Notes: generated by a model from the sequence alone, not told the origin. Shown: positions 1-8,277, counted from the stretch's first letter. The stretch: DNA of 64,000 bases from Nocardia sp. NBC_01503 (GCF_036327755.1 NZ_CP109596.1:6200001-6264000); one strand, 5' to 3'. Numbers and translations: made by a program.

Positions 1-612
1 TAGTCCGAGGGACCAAAGATCCGACGCGGGATGCCCCTCCTGACCGCCGAGCCGTTCCGGCGCAACATAATCCAGCGAACCGACCACGCTACCGGTGGAG
101 GTGAGCCCCTCCATGCCATTGATGGCGGCGATGCCGAAATCGGTGAGGACCGGTGAACCATCCTCGCGCATAAGCACATTCGCGGGCTTGATATCGCGAT
201 GCAGTACGCCCACCGCATGCGCGGCGCGCAGCGCCGCCAGAATCCCGCGCCCGATCTGCGCGGCCCGCTCCGGCGGCATGGGCCCCATATCGAGCTGTTC
301 GGACAGGCTGCGCCCGCGCACCAGCTCCATCACGATCCACGGATGCTCTTCGCCCGGTGAATCCACAATATGGTGAATGGCGACCACATTCGGATGCCCG
401 ATCCGCGCCAGCGCCCGTGCCTCGCGCAGTACCCGCTCGCGCTGCACCCCCGGGGAGCTCACTCGCTCCGGATCGGCGGCCTTGACCTCTTTGAGGGCCA
501 CCTCCCGATGCAGCGCCACATCGTAGGCCCGCCACACCGTCCCCATACCGCCACTGCCGAGCGGCTCGAGCAATTCGAAGCGCCCGTCGACCACTGTCCG
601 CCCGGAAATCAC
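1..612 (-). CDS. Serine/threonine protein kinase, N-terminal part (cut by window edge)
   Basis: Read on the minus strand from a GTG at 612; the gene continues left of the window, so only the first 204 residues are visible. Seen: the glycine loop GSGGMG (residues 19-24), the VALK lysine (K41), HRDIKPAN (138-145) and DFG (158-160), followed by GSLDYVAPE of the activation segment. This is a complete Hanks-type (PknA/PknB-like) kinase core up to subdomain VIII. Such actinobacterial kinases phosphorylate proteins at the inner membrane, but the transmembrane and sensor part is outside the window, so no signal can be named. The GTG is chosen because the fold begins within ten residues of it; its ribosome site is weak. 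Confidence 0.93.
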   Translation of the reverse strand, partial: MISGRTVVDGRFELLEPLGSGGMGTVWRAYDVALHREVALKEVKAADPERVSSPGVQRERVLREARALARIGHPNVVAIHHIVDSPGEEHPWIVMELVRGRSLSEQLDMGPMPPERAAQIGRGILAALRAAHAVGVLHRDIKPANVLMREDGSPVLTDFGIAAINGMEGLTSTGSVVGSLDYVAPERLGGQEGHPASDLWSLGL

Positions 613-684
613 CGCGCCAGCCTATTGGGCAAGCCCCGCCCGCGCGACCCCGCATTCCTCAACCGTCCCGGCGCGCCGCCCGCT

Positions 685-774
685 CGTCATCCCGGCATGC
701 TTTTGGCCGGGATCCACACCGGCCGCAGCCGACCTGTCGCGATGGATCCCGGCCAAAGCCGCGCCGGGATGACG
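685..774. repeat. 32-bp imperfect inverted repeat (REP/MITE-like element)
   Basis: Left arm 685-716 starts CGTCATCCCGGC and ends CCGGGATCCA; right arm 743-774 is its reverse complement at 28 of 32 positions, with a 26-bp spacer. The four mismatches cluster in the middle of the arm, so each arm is itself two conserved blocks. It lies in the gap between the kinase and the aldolase/kinase-remnant pair, outside any gene. No second copy was noticed in the window. It looks like a mobile palindromic unit, or could form a very long hairpin. Confidence 0.75.
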
Positions 775-810
775 GGGGTGATGTCGGCGCGACGTGACTT
801 CACCTAGCCC

Positions 811-964
811 TCAGCTGAGGGTAGGGGTGGCGGTGGCGAAGGCGTCGGCGGCGGACAGGTCGAATTCGCCGTGGTCGCTGCCCAATCCCTGTGCGACCAG
901 AGCCGCCGCCGCGTTACCGAACCAGAACATCCAGCACAGGTGCGCCCAGGGTGATGACCTTCAT
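811..964 (-). pseudogene. PfkB-family carbohydrate kinase remnant (middle deleted)
   Basis: Starting at ATG 964, 9 bp after the aldolase stop and behind a good AAGGAC ribosome site, the first 16 codons read MKVITLGAPVLDVLVR, the usual first strand of ribokinase/PfkB sugar kinases, and then hit a stop. In another frame the sequence continues as a typical PfkB C-terminus (NAAAALVAQGLG followed by about 20 residues) and stops at 811. About 250 residues, including the active site, are missing, so this is a deletion scar with both gene ends retained. The aldolase-kinase order resembles sugar-catabolic operons in which a kinase feeds a class II aldolase (family knowledge); the kinase step is gone here. 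Confidence 0.7.
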
Positions 965-973
965 CGGTTGTCC

Positions 974-1642
974 TTACTCTCCGGCGCTGTCGAGGGGTTT
1001 GCGCGTCCCGTACCCGGTGCGCATGGCCACCTCGATCACCGCCATCTGCTGTGCTGTGGTCAGTGCTCGCGGGGTGCCGATCGACGCGGCGTCGAGGTAC
1101 AGCGCACATGCCCACTCCAGCAGTAGCGCGTGCTCGACCGCCTGATCCAGGGTCGCGCCCAGCGCCACCGCGCCGTGATTGGCCATCAGCGCACACTGCT
1201 TGCCCCGCAACGCTTCTCGCACCGCCTCGGCGAGCTCCTGGGTGCCGAACGGGTGAAAGGGCACGACCGGTGTGGCCCCGCCGAGCAAGAGTTGCTGATA
1301 GTGCAGCACCGGCAATTCGTCGAGCACGCATCCCAGGGCTGTCGATTTCGGCGCATGGGTGTGCACGATCGCCCGCGCCGGATACGCCCGGTAGACATCC
1401 AAATGCAATCCGAGCTCGGAGGTCGGCGCATACCGGCCCGCCACGATCTCCCCGCTCAGATCGACCACGGTCACCTCCTCGGCGCTCACCTCGGCCAGCA
1501 CCGCCCCGGTGGGCGTGACCGCCACCAGGTCGCCGAACCGCAGACTCACATTCCCGGCGGTGCCGATGAGGAGCCCCTCCTCGGCCAACCGCCGGGAAGC
1601 CCGTGCGACACGGGCGCATTCGGCTGGCGCGGTAGTGCTCAT
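974..1642 (-). CDS. Class II aldolase/adducin family protein (fuculose-phosphate aldolase-like)
   Basis: 222 aa, full length for the family. Metal-site residues are visible: E76 in PTSELGLH, H94 and H96 in IVHTHAP, and a later MANHG (H156). Such enzymes cleave sugar phosphates to dihydroxyacetone phosphate and an aldehyde using Zn2+. Substrate specificity cannot be read. The next gene in the operon is a ruined PfkB kinase, so the original pathway may be broken. The start at 1642 places the conserved AARRLAEEGLLIGTAGN-type helix about 15 residues in. It is divergent from a TetR gene, with a palindrome between them that may control both. Confidence 0.88.
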   Translation of the reverse strand: MSTTAPAECARVARASRRLAEEGLLIGTAGNVSLRFGDLVAVTPTGAVLAEVSAEEVTVVDLSGEIVAGRYAPTSELGLHLDVYRAYPARAIVHTHAPKSTALGCVLDELPVLHYQQLLLGGATPVVPFHPFGTQELAEAVREALRGKQCALMANHGAVALGATLDQAVEHALLLEWACALYLDAASIGTPRALTTAQQMAVIEVAMRTGYGTRKPLDSAGE

Positions 1643-1663
1643 AGCCGTTACCCTAGCCAAACC

Positions 1664-1676
1664 TGAATCTGATTCA
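1664..1676. promoter_or_regulatory. Palindromic operator candidate between aldolase and tetR
   Basis: TGAATC-T-GATTCA is a perfect 13-bp inverted repeat in the 54-bp gap between two divergent genes. It is 21 bp upstream of the TetR start and 22 bp upstream of the aldolase start. Placement and symmetry fit a TetR dimer site controlling both directions; the assignment is inferred. Confidence 0.5.
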
Positions 1677-1696
1677 CATTGACTTGAAAGCCGAGC

Positions 1697-2329
1697 ATGC
1701 CCGCCCCAATTCAGCTGCCCGATGCGCTGCTGCGCCGTGTGCCGCGCCAGACGCGCAGCCGCGAACGCCTGGCCCGGGTGCTCGAGGTCGCGGATCGGCT
1801 GCTGGGGACCGAGGGTGTCGAGGCGCTGACCATGATCAGGGTGGCCGCCGCGGCGCGTATCTCGGTCGGCTCGCTCTACCAGTACCTGCCGGACCGCGAC
1901 GCGATCATCGAGGCGCTCGCCGGGTCCTATCTGGCCATGATCGAATCCCGCACGGCCGCACTGCTCGAACTCGCTCGCGCCGAGCGCTGGCCGGACCCCA
2001 CCGATGTACTGATCGATGCCTTCGCGCACGTGTACCGCGGCGAGCCCGGCTTCCGCGCGCTGTGGTTCGGTCGCCATCTCACCGAGGCGGCGCGCGCGGC
2101 CGACCGCGAGCACAAACGCCGGATGGCGGTTACGCTCCGCGAGATCATGATCGCCCAGGGCATCGCCGCCCCGGGGCCGGACTTGGATATCGCCTGCCGG
2201 ACCGCGCACCTCATGGGCGATGCGGTTATGCAGGAGGCCTTCCGCACCGACCCCGAGGGTGATCCGGGTCTGCTGCGCGAAGCCAAGATCGCCCTGCGTG
2301 CCTACGCGGCCCAGTGGGCCGCGCCGTGA
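1697..2329 (+). CDS. TetR family transcriptional regulator
   Basis: 210 aa. The N-terminal helix-turn-helix (about residues 15-65) shows the family pattern RERLARVLEVADRLL, then VAAAARISVGSLYQYLPDRDAIIEAL. The C-terminal half is helical and ligand-binding, with no recognisable specificity. It lies divergent from the class II aldolase across the 1664-1676 palindrome and 22 bp before the ceramidase gene, which is probably cotranscribed. Both are possible targets, but neither is proven. Confidence 0.9.
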   Translation: MPAPIQLPDALLRRVPRQTRSRERLARVLEVADRLLGTEGVEALTMIRVAAAARISVGSLYQYLPDRDAIIEALAGSYLAMIESRTAALLELARAERWPDPTDVLIDAFAHVYRGEPGFRALWFGRHLTEAARAADREHKRRMAVTLREIMIAQGIAAPGPDLDIACRTAHLMGDAVMQEAFRTDPEGDPGLLREAKIALRAYAAQWAAP

Positions 2330-2351
2330 CGAACATATGGAGGAGTATTCG

Positions 2352-4415
2352 ATGAGGGTGTCCCGCCGATCCGCGCTGGCAGGCGCGGCCGTCTCCGCCG
2401 CCGCCCTGGGCGCGAGCGGACTGCTCGGCGCGAAAACCGCTGTCGCACAGCCGCAGAGCGGTGCGGGCTACCTCGTCGGCTGCGGTATGGCCGATATGAC
2501 CGGCGCGCCCGCCGGTCAGGGCATGATGGGCTACTCCGAACTGGACCAGGTCACCACCGGCCTGCTCATGCGCTGCTGGGCGCGCGCGTACATCATTGTC
2601 GACCAGGTCAGCGGCGATCGCGTGGTCTTCGTGAACACCGACAACGCCTGCCTGTTCCAGTCGGTGCACCTGGCGGTGATGGTGGAGCTGGCCAAGCGAT
2701 TCGGTGATCTCTACACCGAGCGCAATGTGAATCTCAATGCCACGCACAATCACAACTCCTGCGGTGGCACCGCGCGTGAGTATGCGTACTCCCTTGCGGC
2801 ACAAGGGTTTCAACAGAACTCCTATGATGCCGAGGTGGGCGGTATCGTCGCGGCTATCGTGCGCGCGCATGAGCGGCTCGCGCCGGGTGACATCATGATC
2901 GGGCATGGCGAACTGCACGATGCCAGCGCCAATCGCTCGTGGGTGGCCTTCGATCTCAATCCCGCCGAGGACAAGGCGGAGTTCCCGGACGGCATCGATC
3001 CGGCGGTCACCGTGCTTCGACTTCGCCAGGGCGGCAAGGATGTCGGCGCGATCACCTGGTTCGCCACCCACGGCACCTCGCTGACCGATCACAACACGCT
3101 CATCTCGGTCGACAACAAGGGCTACGCCAGCTATCGCTGGGAGCATGACGAGATGGGCGCGCGATACCTGGACGGGCAGCCCGGCTTCATCGCCGCGTTC
3201 CCGCAGACCAATCCCGGCGATATGACCCCGAACCTGTGGACGCGACCCTGGCATCCGGCCGGGCCGACCGAGGACAACCGGGCCAACTGCGCCATGATCG
3301 GTGAACGCCAATATCAAGCCGGGCGAAAAGCTTTCGCGTCCGCGCGGGGTATGTCCCAGGGCGGCGTCGATTCGGTCATCCGCTATGTGAACATGTCCGA
3401 CACCCTCATCGACGGGTCCTACACGCCCGACGGTAAGCCCGCGCGCACCGCACCCGCCATGATGGGCGCGGCGGCCGTGGCCACCAGTTCGGAAGACAAC
3501 TTCAATACCCAGATCCCGTTCCTGCACGAGGGCGACACCAATCCGATGGTGGCGGCGCTCGGTGGTATCGACGCGCCGATCGAACAGTGGATGCGGGATG
3601 TGCAGGCCCCCAAGCTGGATATCGTCCCGCTCGGGATACTGCCGCCGCGGCCCTGGGTGCCGCAGGTGGTGGCGATCCAGATCATGCGCATCGGTGATCT
3701 CGTATTGGCTTCGGGTCCGGCGGAATTCACCATCGTGTCCGGGCTGCGGGTGCGGCGCGTGGTCGCGCGCGCCCTGGGCGTGCCGATGGAGAACGTGCTC
3801 ATGCAGGGTTATGCCAACGGCTACTGCGGGTATGTCACCACGCCCGAGGAGTACGTCTCGCAACAGTACGAAGGCGGTGAAACCCTGTACGGCCGTTGGA
3901 CTCTCTCGGCGTACATGCAGGAGTTCGACCGCCTGGCGCGCGCCGTGGCCGCCCGCACCGATCTGGGCCGGGGTCCCGCACCGCTGGACTGGAATTCGGG
4001 GTTGCAGCCGAATCTGCTGGCCGCCGTCCCCGCGGACGTACCGGTCGCGGGCCGGGCCTTCGGCGATGTGGTGACCCAGCCCGCCGCGAATTACGCTGCG
4101 GGAGATACGGTCTCGGTCGAGTTCGTGGGCGCGCACCCGAACAACAACTTCCGTCTGGGTGGAACCTACTTCGAGGTGCAACGCGCCACCGGCGACGGCT
4201 GGACGCGGGTCCACGACGATAACGACTGGTGCACCGAACTGCACTGGCGGCGACCGGAGGACAATCCGGCCGCCTCGCTGATTCAGATCCGCTGGAGCGT
4301 TCCGTCCGAGGTCGAGACCGGGAAATATCGGATCCAGTACTACGGCGACAGTAGGGACGTGGCCGGGCGAACCTCCGGATTCACCGGTACGTCGATCGAA
4401 TTCGCGGTGGGATAG
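2352..4415 (+). CDS. Neutral/alkaline ceramidase, Tat-exported
   Basis: 687 aa. It starts at ATG 2352, just after GGAGGAG; an in-frame ATG at 2337 overlaps that ribosome site and is less likely. The N-terminus MRVSRRSALAGAAVSAAALG is a twin-arginine signal, so the enzyme should be exported folded. Family landmarks: THNHNSCGG (first Zn histidine region), FATHGTSL and DNKGYASY (second histidine region), and NPGDMTPN (about residues 288-295). These enzymes hydrolyse the amide of ceramide. In characterised neutral ceramidases the hexapeptide is GDVSPN and its serine is the nucleophile; here the position is Thr292. A C-terminal beta-sandwich (about 560-687) is present. It follows tetR by 22 bp. 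Confidence 0.9.
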   Translation: MRVSRRSALAGAAVSAAALGASGLLGAKTAVAQPQSGAGYLVGCGMADMTGAPAGQGMMGYSELDQVTTGLLMRCWARAYIIVDQVSGDRVVFVNTDNACLFQSVHLAVMVELAKRFGDLYTERNVNLNATHNHNSCGGTAREYAYSLAAQGFQQNSYDAEVGGIVAAIVRAHERLAPGDIMIGHGELHDASANRSWVAFDLNPAEDKAEFPDGIDPAVTVLRLRQGGKDVGAITWFATHGTSLTDHNTLISVDNKGYASYRWEHDEMGARYLDGQPGFIAAFPQTNPGDMTPNLWTRPWHPAGPTEDNRANCAMIGERQYQAGRKAFASARGMSQGGVDSVIRYVNMSDTLIDGSYTPDGKPARTAPAMMGAAAVATSSEDNFNTQIPFLHEGDTNPMVAALGGIDAPIEQWMRDVQAPKLDIVPLGILPPRPWVPQVVAIQIMRIGDLVLASGPAEFTIVSGLRVRRVVARALGVPMENVLMQGYANGYCGYVTTPEEYVSQQYEGGETLYGRWTLSAYMQEFDRLARAVAARTDLGRGPAPLDWNSGLQPNLLAAVPADVPVAGRAFGDVVTQPAANYAAGDTVSVEFVGAHPNNNFRLGGTYFEVQRATGDGWTRVHDDNDWCTELHWRRPEDNPAASLIQIRWSVPSEVETGKYRIQYYGDSRDVAGRTSGFTGTSIEFAVG

Positions 4416-4460
4416 CGCGGAATTCGCCGACTTCGCCTCTTTCGCCCGGCCGACGCACGT

Positions 4461-4483
4461 GCAACAGTGGTGCGCAACAGTGG
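4461..4483. repeat. Tandem direct repeat upstream of the NarI-like gene
   Basis: GCAACAGTGG occurs twice (4461-4470 and 4474-4483), separated by TGC, giving a 13-bp period. The second copy ends 25 bp before the start at 4509. Repeats this close to a start can be a regulator site for tandem binding; no regulator is identified. Confidence 0.4.
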
Positions 4484-4508
4484 GATCGATCTGACGAGGA
4501 AGTCGACC

Positions 4509-5195
4509 ATGATGTATGTGTTGTGGGTCTTCCTGCCGGTCGCCGCTGTCGCGTCCTGCGTCGCGGGACACCTCTGGCGTTTTCGGCGTGATCGGTTCCT
4601 GGGCTACCTGTACGGCCCGCACGTCGACACCGCGCAACGGTTCGGAAGTCTGGCATTTCGTACCGGGGTGCCGCTGTTGTTCGTGGTGCGGGTCACCGAA
4701 GTGACTGTGTCCGGGCCACATTCACGTACGGGCGGCGGTGTCAGCGCACTGCTCACGGTCACCCAATCCGTCGCCATACCATTGGCGGCGATCGGCGCGG
4801 GGCTCATCCTCATCCCGCCGCTGATCACCGCCGAGGCGCGCCCGCGCATTACGCCGATCGATCGTATGACGCTGCCGGTGCTCGTTGCCGCCCTGCTCTC
4901 ATCGGTTCTGGTGACCTTCGACCCGTACTCGACCGATGATCGCTACCGCACCGCGGAGACGCTCTTCACCTGGATCCGGTCGCTGGTCACCCTGCATCCC
5001 AATGCCGTGGTCATGCAGCACGCACCGATCATCTATCAGGCGCGCGGGCTGATCGTCCTGCTACTGATCGCGATGTGGCCCTATACGCGGCTGGCGGGGA
5101 TCTTCACGGTGCCGCTGCTGCGCGTGCTGCGCCGTTCGGCAGCGGTGGTCCGGTCCTGGCCGATTCCGGTGCCGCGCAAACGCCATCCCGCATAG
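4509..5195 (+). CDS. NarI-like membrane protein lacking all haem-ligating histidines
   Basis: 228 aa, the size of respiratory nitrate reductase gamma subunit. It starts at ATG 4509 after GAGGAAG. About five hydrophobic helices are visible. NarI features: GHLWRFRRDRFLG near residue 20, FTWIRSLVTLHP (153-164), and YQARGLIVLLLIAMWPYTRL (176-195). Aligned with E. coli NarI, the four haem ligands (His56, 66, 187 and 205) correspond to R51, R61, R179 and G197; both spacings, 10 and 18 residues, are exactly kept. It therefore cannot hold the two b haems in the known way. No narG, narH or narJ is nearby. The fold assignment is by similarity; the role is unknown, and electron transfer to a nitrate reductase is unlikely. 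Confidence 0.75.
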   Translation: MMYVLWVFLPVAAVASCVAGHLWRFRRDRFLGYLYGPHVDTAQRFGSLAFRTGVPLLFVVRVTEVTVSGPHSRTGGGVSALLTVTQSVAIPLAAIGAGLILIPPLITAEARPRITPIDRMTLPVLVAALLSSVLVTFDPYSTDDRYRTAETLFTWIRSLVTLHPNAVVMQHAPIIYQARGLIVLLLIAMWPYTRLAGIFTVPLLRVLRRSAAVVRSWPIPVPRKRHPA

Positions 5196-5203
5196 GGCCG
5201 CGG

Positions 5204-6010
5204 TCAGAGGGTGTCGGCCTTGCTGATCCAGCCGACGACCATACGGTTGAGCCAGGCGGGGGAGAGTTGGGTGGCGGCAGCGGTGACTTTGGTTTGCCAG
5301 CCGACCAGGACGTGCGAGCCGCGGATGGCGCGACGGTGGGTCGCGGTGTGCCACACGGCATTCGCGACATCCTCGGGGCTGAGCCGGACGCCGAGGGTGG
5401 TGGCCGCCTTCGAGCCCTTGGCGACCTCGTTCATCATGTCGGTGGCGACGAACAGGGGGAGCAGATCGCGCACGGGGATGCCGTAGTGCCGCCACTCCAG
5501 ATCCAGGGCCTCGGTGAGACTGCGGACCGCCGCCTTGGTGGCCCCGTAGGTGGCCAGGCCGGGCTGGCCGTAGAGCGCCGAGGCCGAGGCCAAATTGATG
5601 ACCTGGCTGCCCGGGGTGCGGCGCAGATAGGGGAGAGCGGTGTGGCAGCCGTTCAAGACGCCCTTGATATTGACATCGACCAGGCGGTGCTGGCGTTCGA
5701 GGGGAATCTCGCCGAACGCACCCGAGTAGAGGATGCCCGCATTGTTGACCAGCAGATCGAGGCGGCCGGTGGCGGCGGTGAAATCCGCCAGTGCCGGTTC
5801 CCAGCCCGCCGGATCGGTGACGTCGAACGCCCCGGTGACGGTGTTCCCGCCGATCTCCTCGGCGGTGCGCGCCGCGGCTTCGGCATCGATGTCGTACAGC
5901 CCGACGGTCCAGCCCCGCGCCGCGAACGTGGCGGCAATGGCGCGGCCGATTCCGGCGGCCGCGCCGGTGATCAGCACAGCGGGGCTGGATGCGTTGGCGG
6001 GCTGGGACAT
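5204..6010 (-). CDS. Short-chain dehydrogenase/reductase (SDR)
   Basis: 268 aa classical SDR. The NAD(P)-binding TGAAAGIG loop is at residues 16-23. NNAG follows the fourth strand, the catalytic Ser lies in NLASASAL, and the YxxxK pair is in YGATK. DID after the second strand (LYDID) favours NAD over NADP. The C-terminus after residue 200 shows helices typical of lipid- or fatty-acyl-acting SDRs. It is convergent with the NarI-like gene (8 bp between stops) and lies 22 bp downstream of the esterase at 6033-7070 on the same strand, so the two probably form an operon. Substrate unknown. Confidence 0.9.
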   Translation of the reverse strand: MSQPANASSPAVLITGAAAGIGRAIAATFAARGWTVGLYDIDAEAAARTAEEIGGNTVTGAFDVTDPAGWEPALADFTAATGRLDLLVNNAGILYSGAFGEIPLERQHRLVDVNIKGVLNGCHTALPYLRRTPGSQVINLASASALYGQPGLATYGATKAAVRSLTEALDLEWRHYGIPVRDLLPLFVATDMMNEVAKGSKAATTLGVRLSPEDVANAVWHTATHRRAIRGSHVLVGWQTKVTAAATQLSPAWLNRMVVGWISKADTL

Positions 6011-6032
6011 TCGAGCCTCTCCGATGGTCGAA

Positions 6033-7070
6033 TCAGGCGGCGCTGCGGCCGGTGGCGGCCTGTTCGATCATCGCACGGTGGAAGCCCGCCGCGTCCCTGG
6101 CGGCGTCCCGGCCGTCCGCGAGCAGGCCCGCGCCCAGGTGGATGAGGGTGTGCGGCGCGTCGGCGCGGATCTGCAGGGTCATCGGCACCTGCGCCTCCTC
6201 ACAACGGCGCGCCACCTCGAGGGCATCTGAGAGCAGCATCTCGCGGGAGCCGACCTGAAGCAGGATCGGCGGCATACCGGTGAAATCGTGGTTGACCACC
6301 GACCAGCTCGGGTCGAGTACGCCATCGACCACGATACCGCGGCGCACCACCATGGCCGGGCCCGTCGCGGGCAGCACGGCATCGGTATTGGCATTGGGAT
6401 GCGCGTCGCGGGCGGTGGAGTCGAAATCGGCCCAGGGCGAGGTCACCGAAATGCCCGCGGGCAGTGGCAGACCCAGATCTCGGGCGGTCAGCACCAGGCG
6501 CAGCGCCAGACCGCCGCCGGCGGAGTCGCCCGCCACGATGATCCTCTCGGCAGCGAAGCCCTGGTCCAGGAGGTGCTGGTAGGCGGTCAGCGCATCGTCG
6601 AGGCTCTCATTGGGGTGCGCGTCCGGCAGCTGACGGTAGTCGACGGTGAAGACCGGCAACTCGCTCTCGATGCCCAGTCGCGCGGTGTGCCGACGGTAGC
6701 TGTGCAGCCCGCCCGCGATGAACGCGCCGCCGTGGAAGTACAGGATCGCCGCGTCGCGCTCGATGCGCGGATCGGCAACCGGTGCGGCCCACAGCCATTC
6801 GGCCTGGAAGTCCTCGAAGAACACCGGATGCCGGTGTGTTCCACGCGGCGTGCCCATAATGCGCGCGGGCGCCTCCGAGAACCTGGTGGCCCGGAAGATC
6901 AGCTCGGCCGGGCCGGGCCCGAAGTCGGCCACCCACGCCCCCGCCCGCAGAAACTGCTGCAGGGTGGTGCGCAGCACCGGATGTGCGATGCGGGTACCGA
7001 TACGGGCGGGCCGGGTCGATTCGATGATCACGGACGTGACGGATTCCGAGGTCTGCGGCGACGTTGCCAC
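6033..7070 (-). CDS. Alpha/beta hydrolase, hormone-sensitive-lipase type
   Basis: 345 aa. It carries the HSL/BD-FAE signature: the oxyanion motif FHGGAF (about residue 108), nucleophile elbow GDSAGGG, and a late histidine in DAPHTLIH. This is a serine esterase or lipase for short to medium acyl esters. No signal peptide, so it is cytoplasmic. It heads a two-gene unit with the SDR 22 bp downstream, which could suggest ester cleavage followed by oxidation of the released alcohol (inference). Confidence 0.9.
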   Translation of the reverse strand: MATSPQTSESVTSVIIESTRPARIGTRIAHPVLRTTLQQFLRAGAWVADFGPGPAELIFRATRFSEAPARIMGTPRGTHRHPVFFEDFQAEWLWAAPVADPRIERDAAILYFHGGAFIAGGLHSYRRHTARLGIESELPVFTVDYRQLPDAHPNESLDDALTAYQHLLDQGFAAERIIVAGDSAGGGLALRLVLTARDLGLPLPAGISVTSPWADFDSTARDAHPNANTDAVLPATGPAMVVRRGIVVDGVLDPSWSVVNHDFTGMPPILLQVGSREMLLSDALEVARRCEEAQVPMTLQIRADAPHTLIHLGAGLLADGRDAARDAAGFHRAMIEQAATGRSAA

Positions 7071-7478
7071 GGGGCGCTCCTGTCCGCGCCGCGAACCCGA
7101 AGCGCTGAACTGTCTAACAACGGTGTCAAATTATGGCCTGGGCCATCGACCATCTTGACTGCTCGGACGCGGATTGTCATGCCCGAGAGGGAAATTCCCC
7201 TCATTCCGAGACCTTTCTACCATCGATACAACCCGCGAAGGTGGGCCGGATCTTCCCGAATCCGGTGGCCTGTTCGAAAGCGTGACCTACCTCGAGGACC
7301 CGGCGGTCGGTACGGTGCGGGCCGGATTGGGCACATCGGTCTTGCCGGGGATGTCGCCGCCGACGGTGCTCGCGACGCCGCCCTCGCTGCGGCGCGGCCC
7401 TCACATGCGTTCGGCCTGTACCGGCATTCGCGCCGCCTCGGGTAAGACAACCCTGGGCAGAGCCGACGCGTGACTTGT
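7071..7478. other. Gap of about 400 bp without a supported gene
   Basis: Holds the promoter side of the esterase, where a 14-bp interrupted palindrome ATGGCC-TG-GGCCAT lies at 7133-7146, 63 bp upstream of its start. A plus-strand open frame at 7174-7473 (99 codons) has no recognisable domain, no ribosome site and proline/arginine-rich content typical of chance frames in GC-rich DNA. It may be a decayed gene. Confidence 0.4.
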
Positions 7479-7838
7479 TCAGGCGCCGGCGATTTCGATG
7501 ACGAAGATCGAGTTGCCGTCCGGATCCGTGAACGGTGCTTTCCGGCCTGCCGCACCGTTGGGCCCGACCAGGATGAAAGGTCCGGGAACGATACCGCGCG
7601 AACCGATTTCGGAGACGGTGGCGGTCAGGTCGGATACCGCGATGTTCACCAGTGCGTGACCGGCGTGGTCGGGATCGGCCACGATGTAGACGAAGGCGGT
7701 GTCGCTCAGCTGCCACATCGCCTCGATTCCCGGAGTCACGACGACATCCGCGGCGCGGCCGAACAGGCGGGTGTACCAACTGTCCGCCGCCTCGAAATTC
7801 GTCACGGCCAATCCGTAGAACAAGGCGTTGATGTCCAT
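7479..7838 (-). CDS. VOC (glyoxalase/bleomycin-resistance) family protein
   Basis: 119 aa, one full beta-alpha-beta-beta-beta pair. The start MDINALFYGLAVTNFEAADS and the end KAPFTDPDGNSIFVIEIA are typical of the vicinal oxygen chelate fold. The usual final metal glutamate (E of the last strand) is present in VIEIA. Substrate cannot be assigned. Monocistronic by position. Confidence 0.85.
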   Translation of the reverse strand: MDINALFYGLAVTNFEAADSWYTRLFGRAADVVVTPGIEAMWQLSDTAFVYIVADPDHAGHALVNIAVSDLTATVSEIGSRGIVPGPFILVGPNGAAGRKAPFTDPDGNSIFVIEIAGA

Positions 7839-7976
7839 ACCCTGATTACTACCTCAGATCGGCAGACCTGTCGCTGACCGCACCGCAGGTCCGGACAATC
7901 AGCGTTGCGGTCGAAGTGTAAGAGCCGGTGTGTGGGGCGAAAGTAGACTGGATCCCGTTGCGAGGGAGGGAATCTC

Positions 7977-8273
7977 ATGCCGATTAATCACATCGTCACC
8001 ATCGGTGTCGCACCCGGCCGGGCCGCCGATTTCGCCCGAGCGTTCAAGGATCTGAAGGCCGTCGTGGAGCGGGAAGAGGGATGTGAGCGCTACGACCTCT
8101 TCCAGAATATGGACGATCCAGACACGCTGGTGATGTTGGAGCGTTGGACCAATCAGGAGTTACTCGACAAGCACACCGAAGCCGAGCGCGGCGTGCACGC
8201 GAGACTGATCGACGCCTTGATTGCCCTGTGGGCACCGGGCATCACCCCGACCTTCGAACGCTTCGAGGACTGA
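7977..8273 (+). CDS. Antibiotic biosynthesis monooxygenase (ABM) domain protein
   Basis: 98 aa ferredoxin-like ABM domain. Family features are GCERYDLFQNMDDPDTLVMLERW and the following helix DKHTEAE. Small stand-alone ABM proteins are cofactor-free quinol monooxygenases (YgiN type) or stress proteins, usually dimers. The start at 7977 follows GAGGGAGG. The GNAT fragment begins 4 bp after its stop, so they would be cotranscribed. Confidence 0.88.
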   Translation: MPINHIVTIGVAPGRAADFARAFKDLKAVVEREEGCERYDLFQNMDDPDTLVMLERWTNQELLDKHTEAERGVHARLIDALIALWAPGITPTFERFED

Positions 8274-8277
8274 CAGC

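Noticed and set aside
2226..4721. Long open frame on the minus strand opposite the ceramidase (831 codons)
   Set aside because: Shadow of GC-rich codon bias: its content is Arg/His/Gly/Pro noise and it lies exactly against a gene with clear motifs on the plus strand.
7174..7473. Plus-strand open frame of 99 codons after the esterase
   Set aside because: No ribosome site, no recognisable family, composition like other chance frames here.
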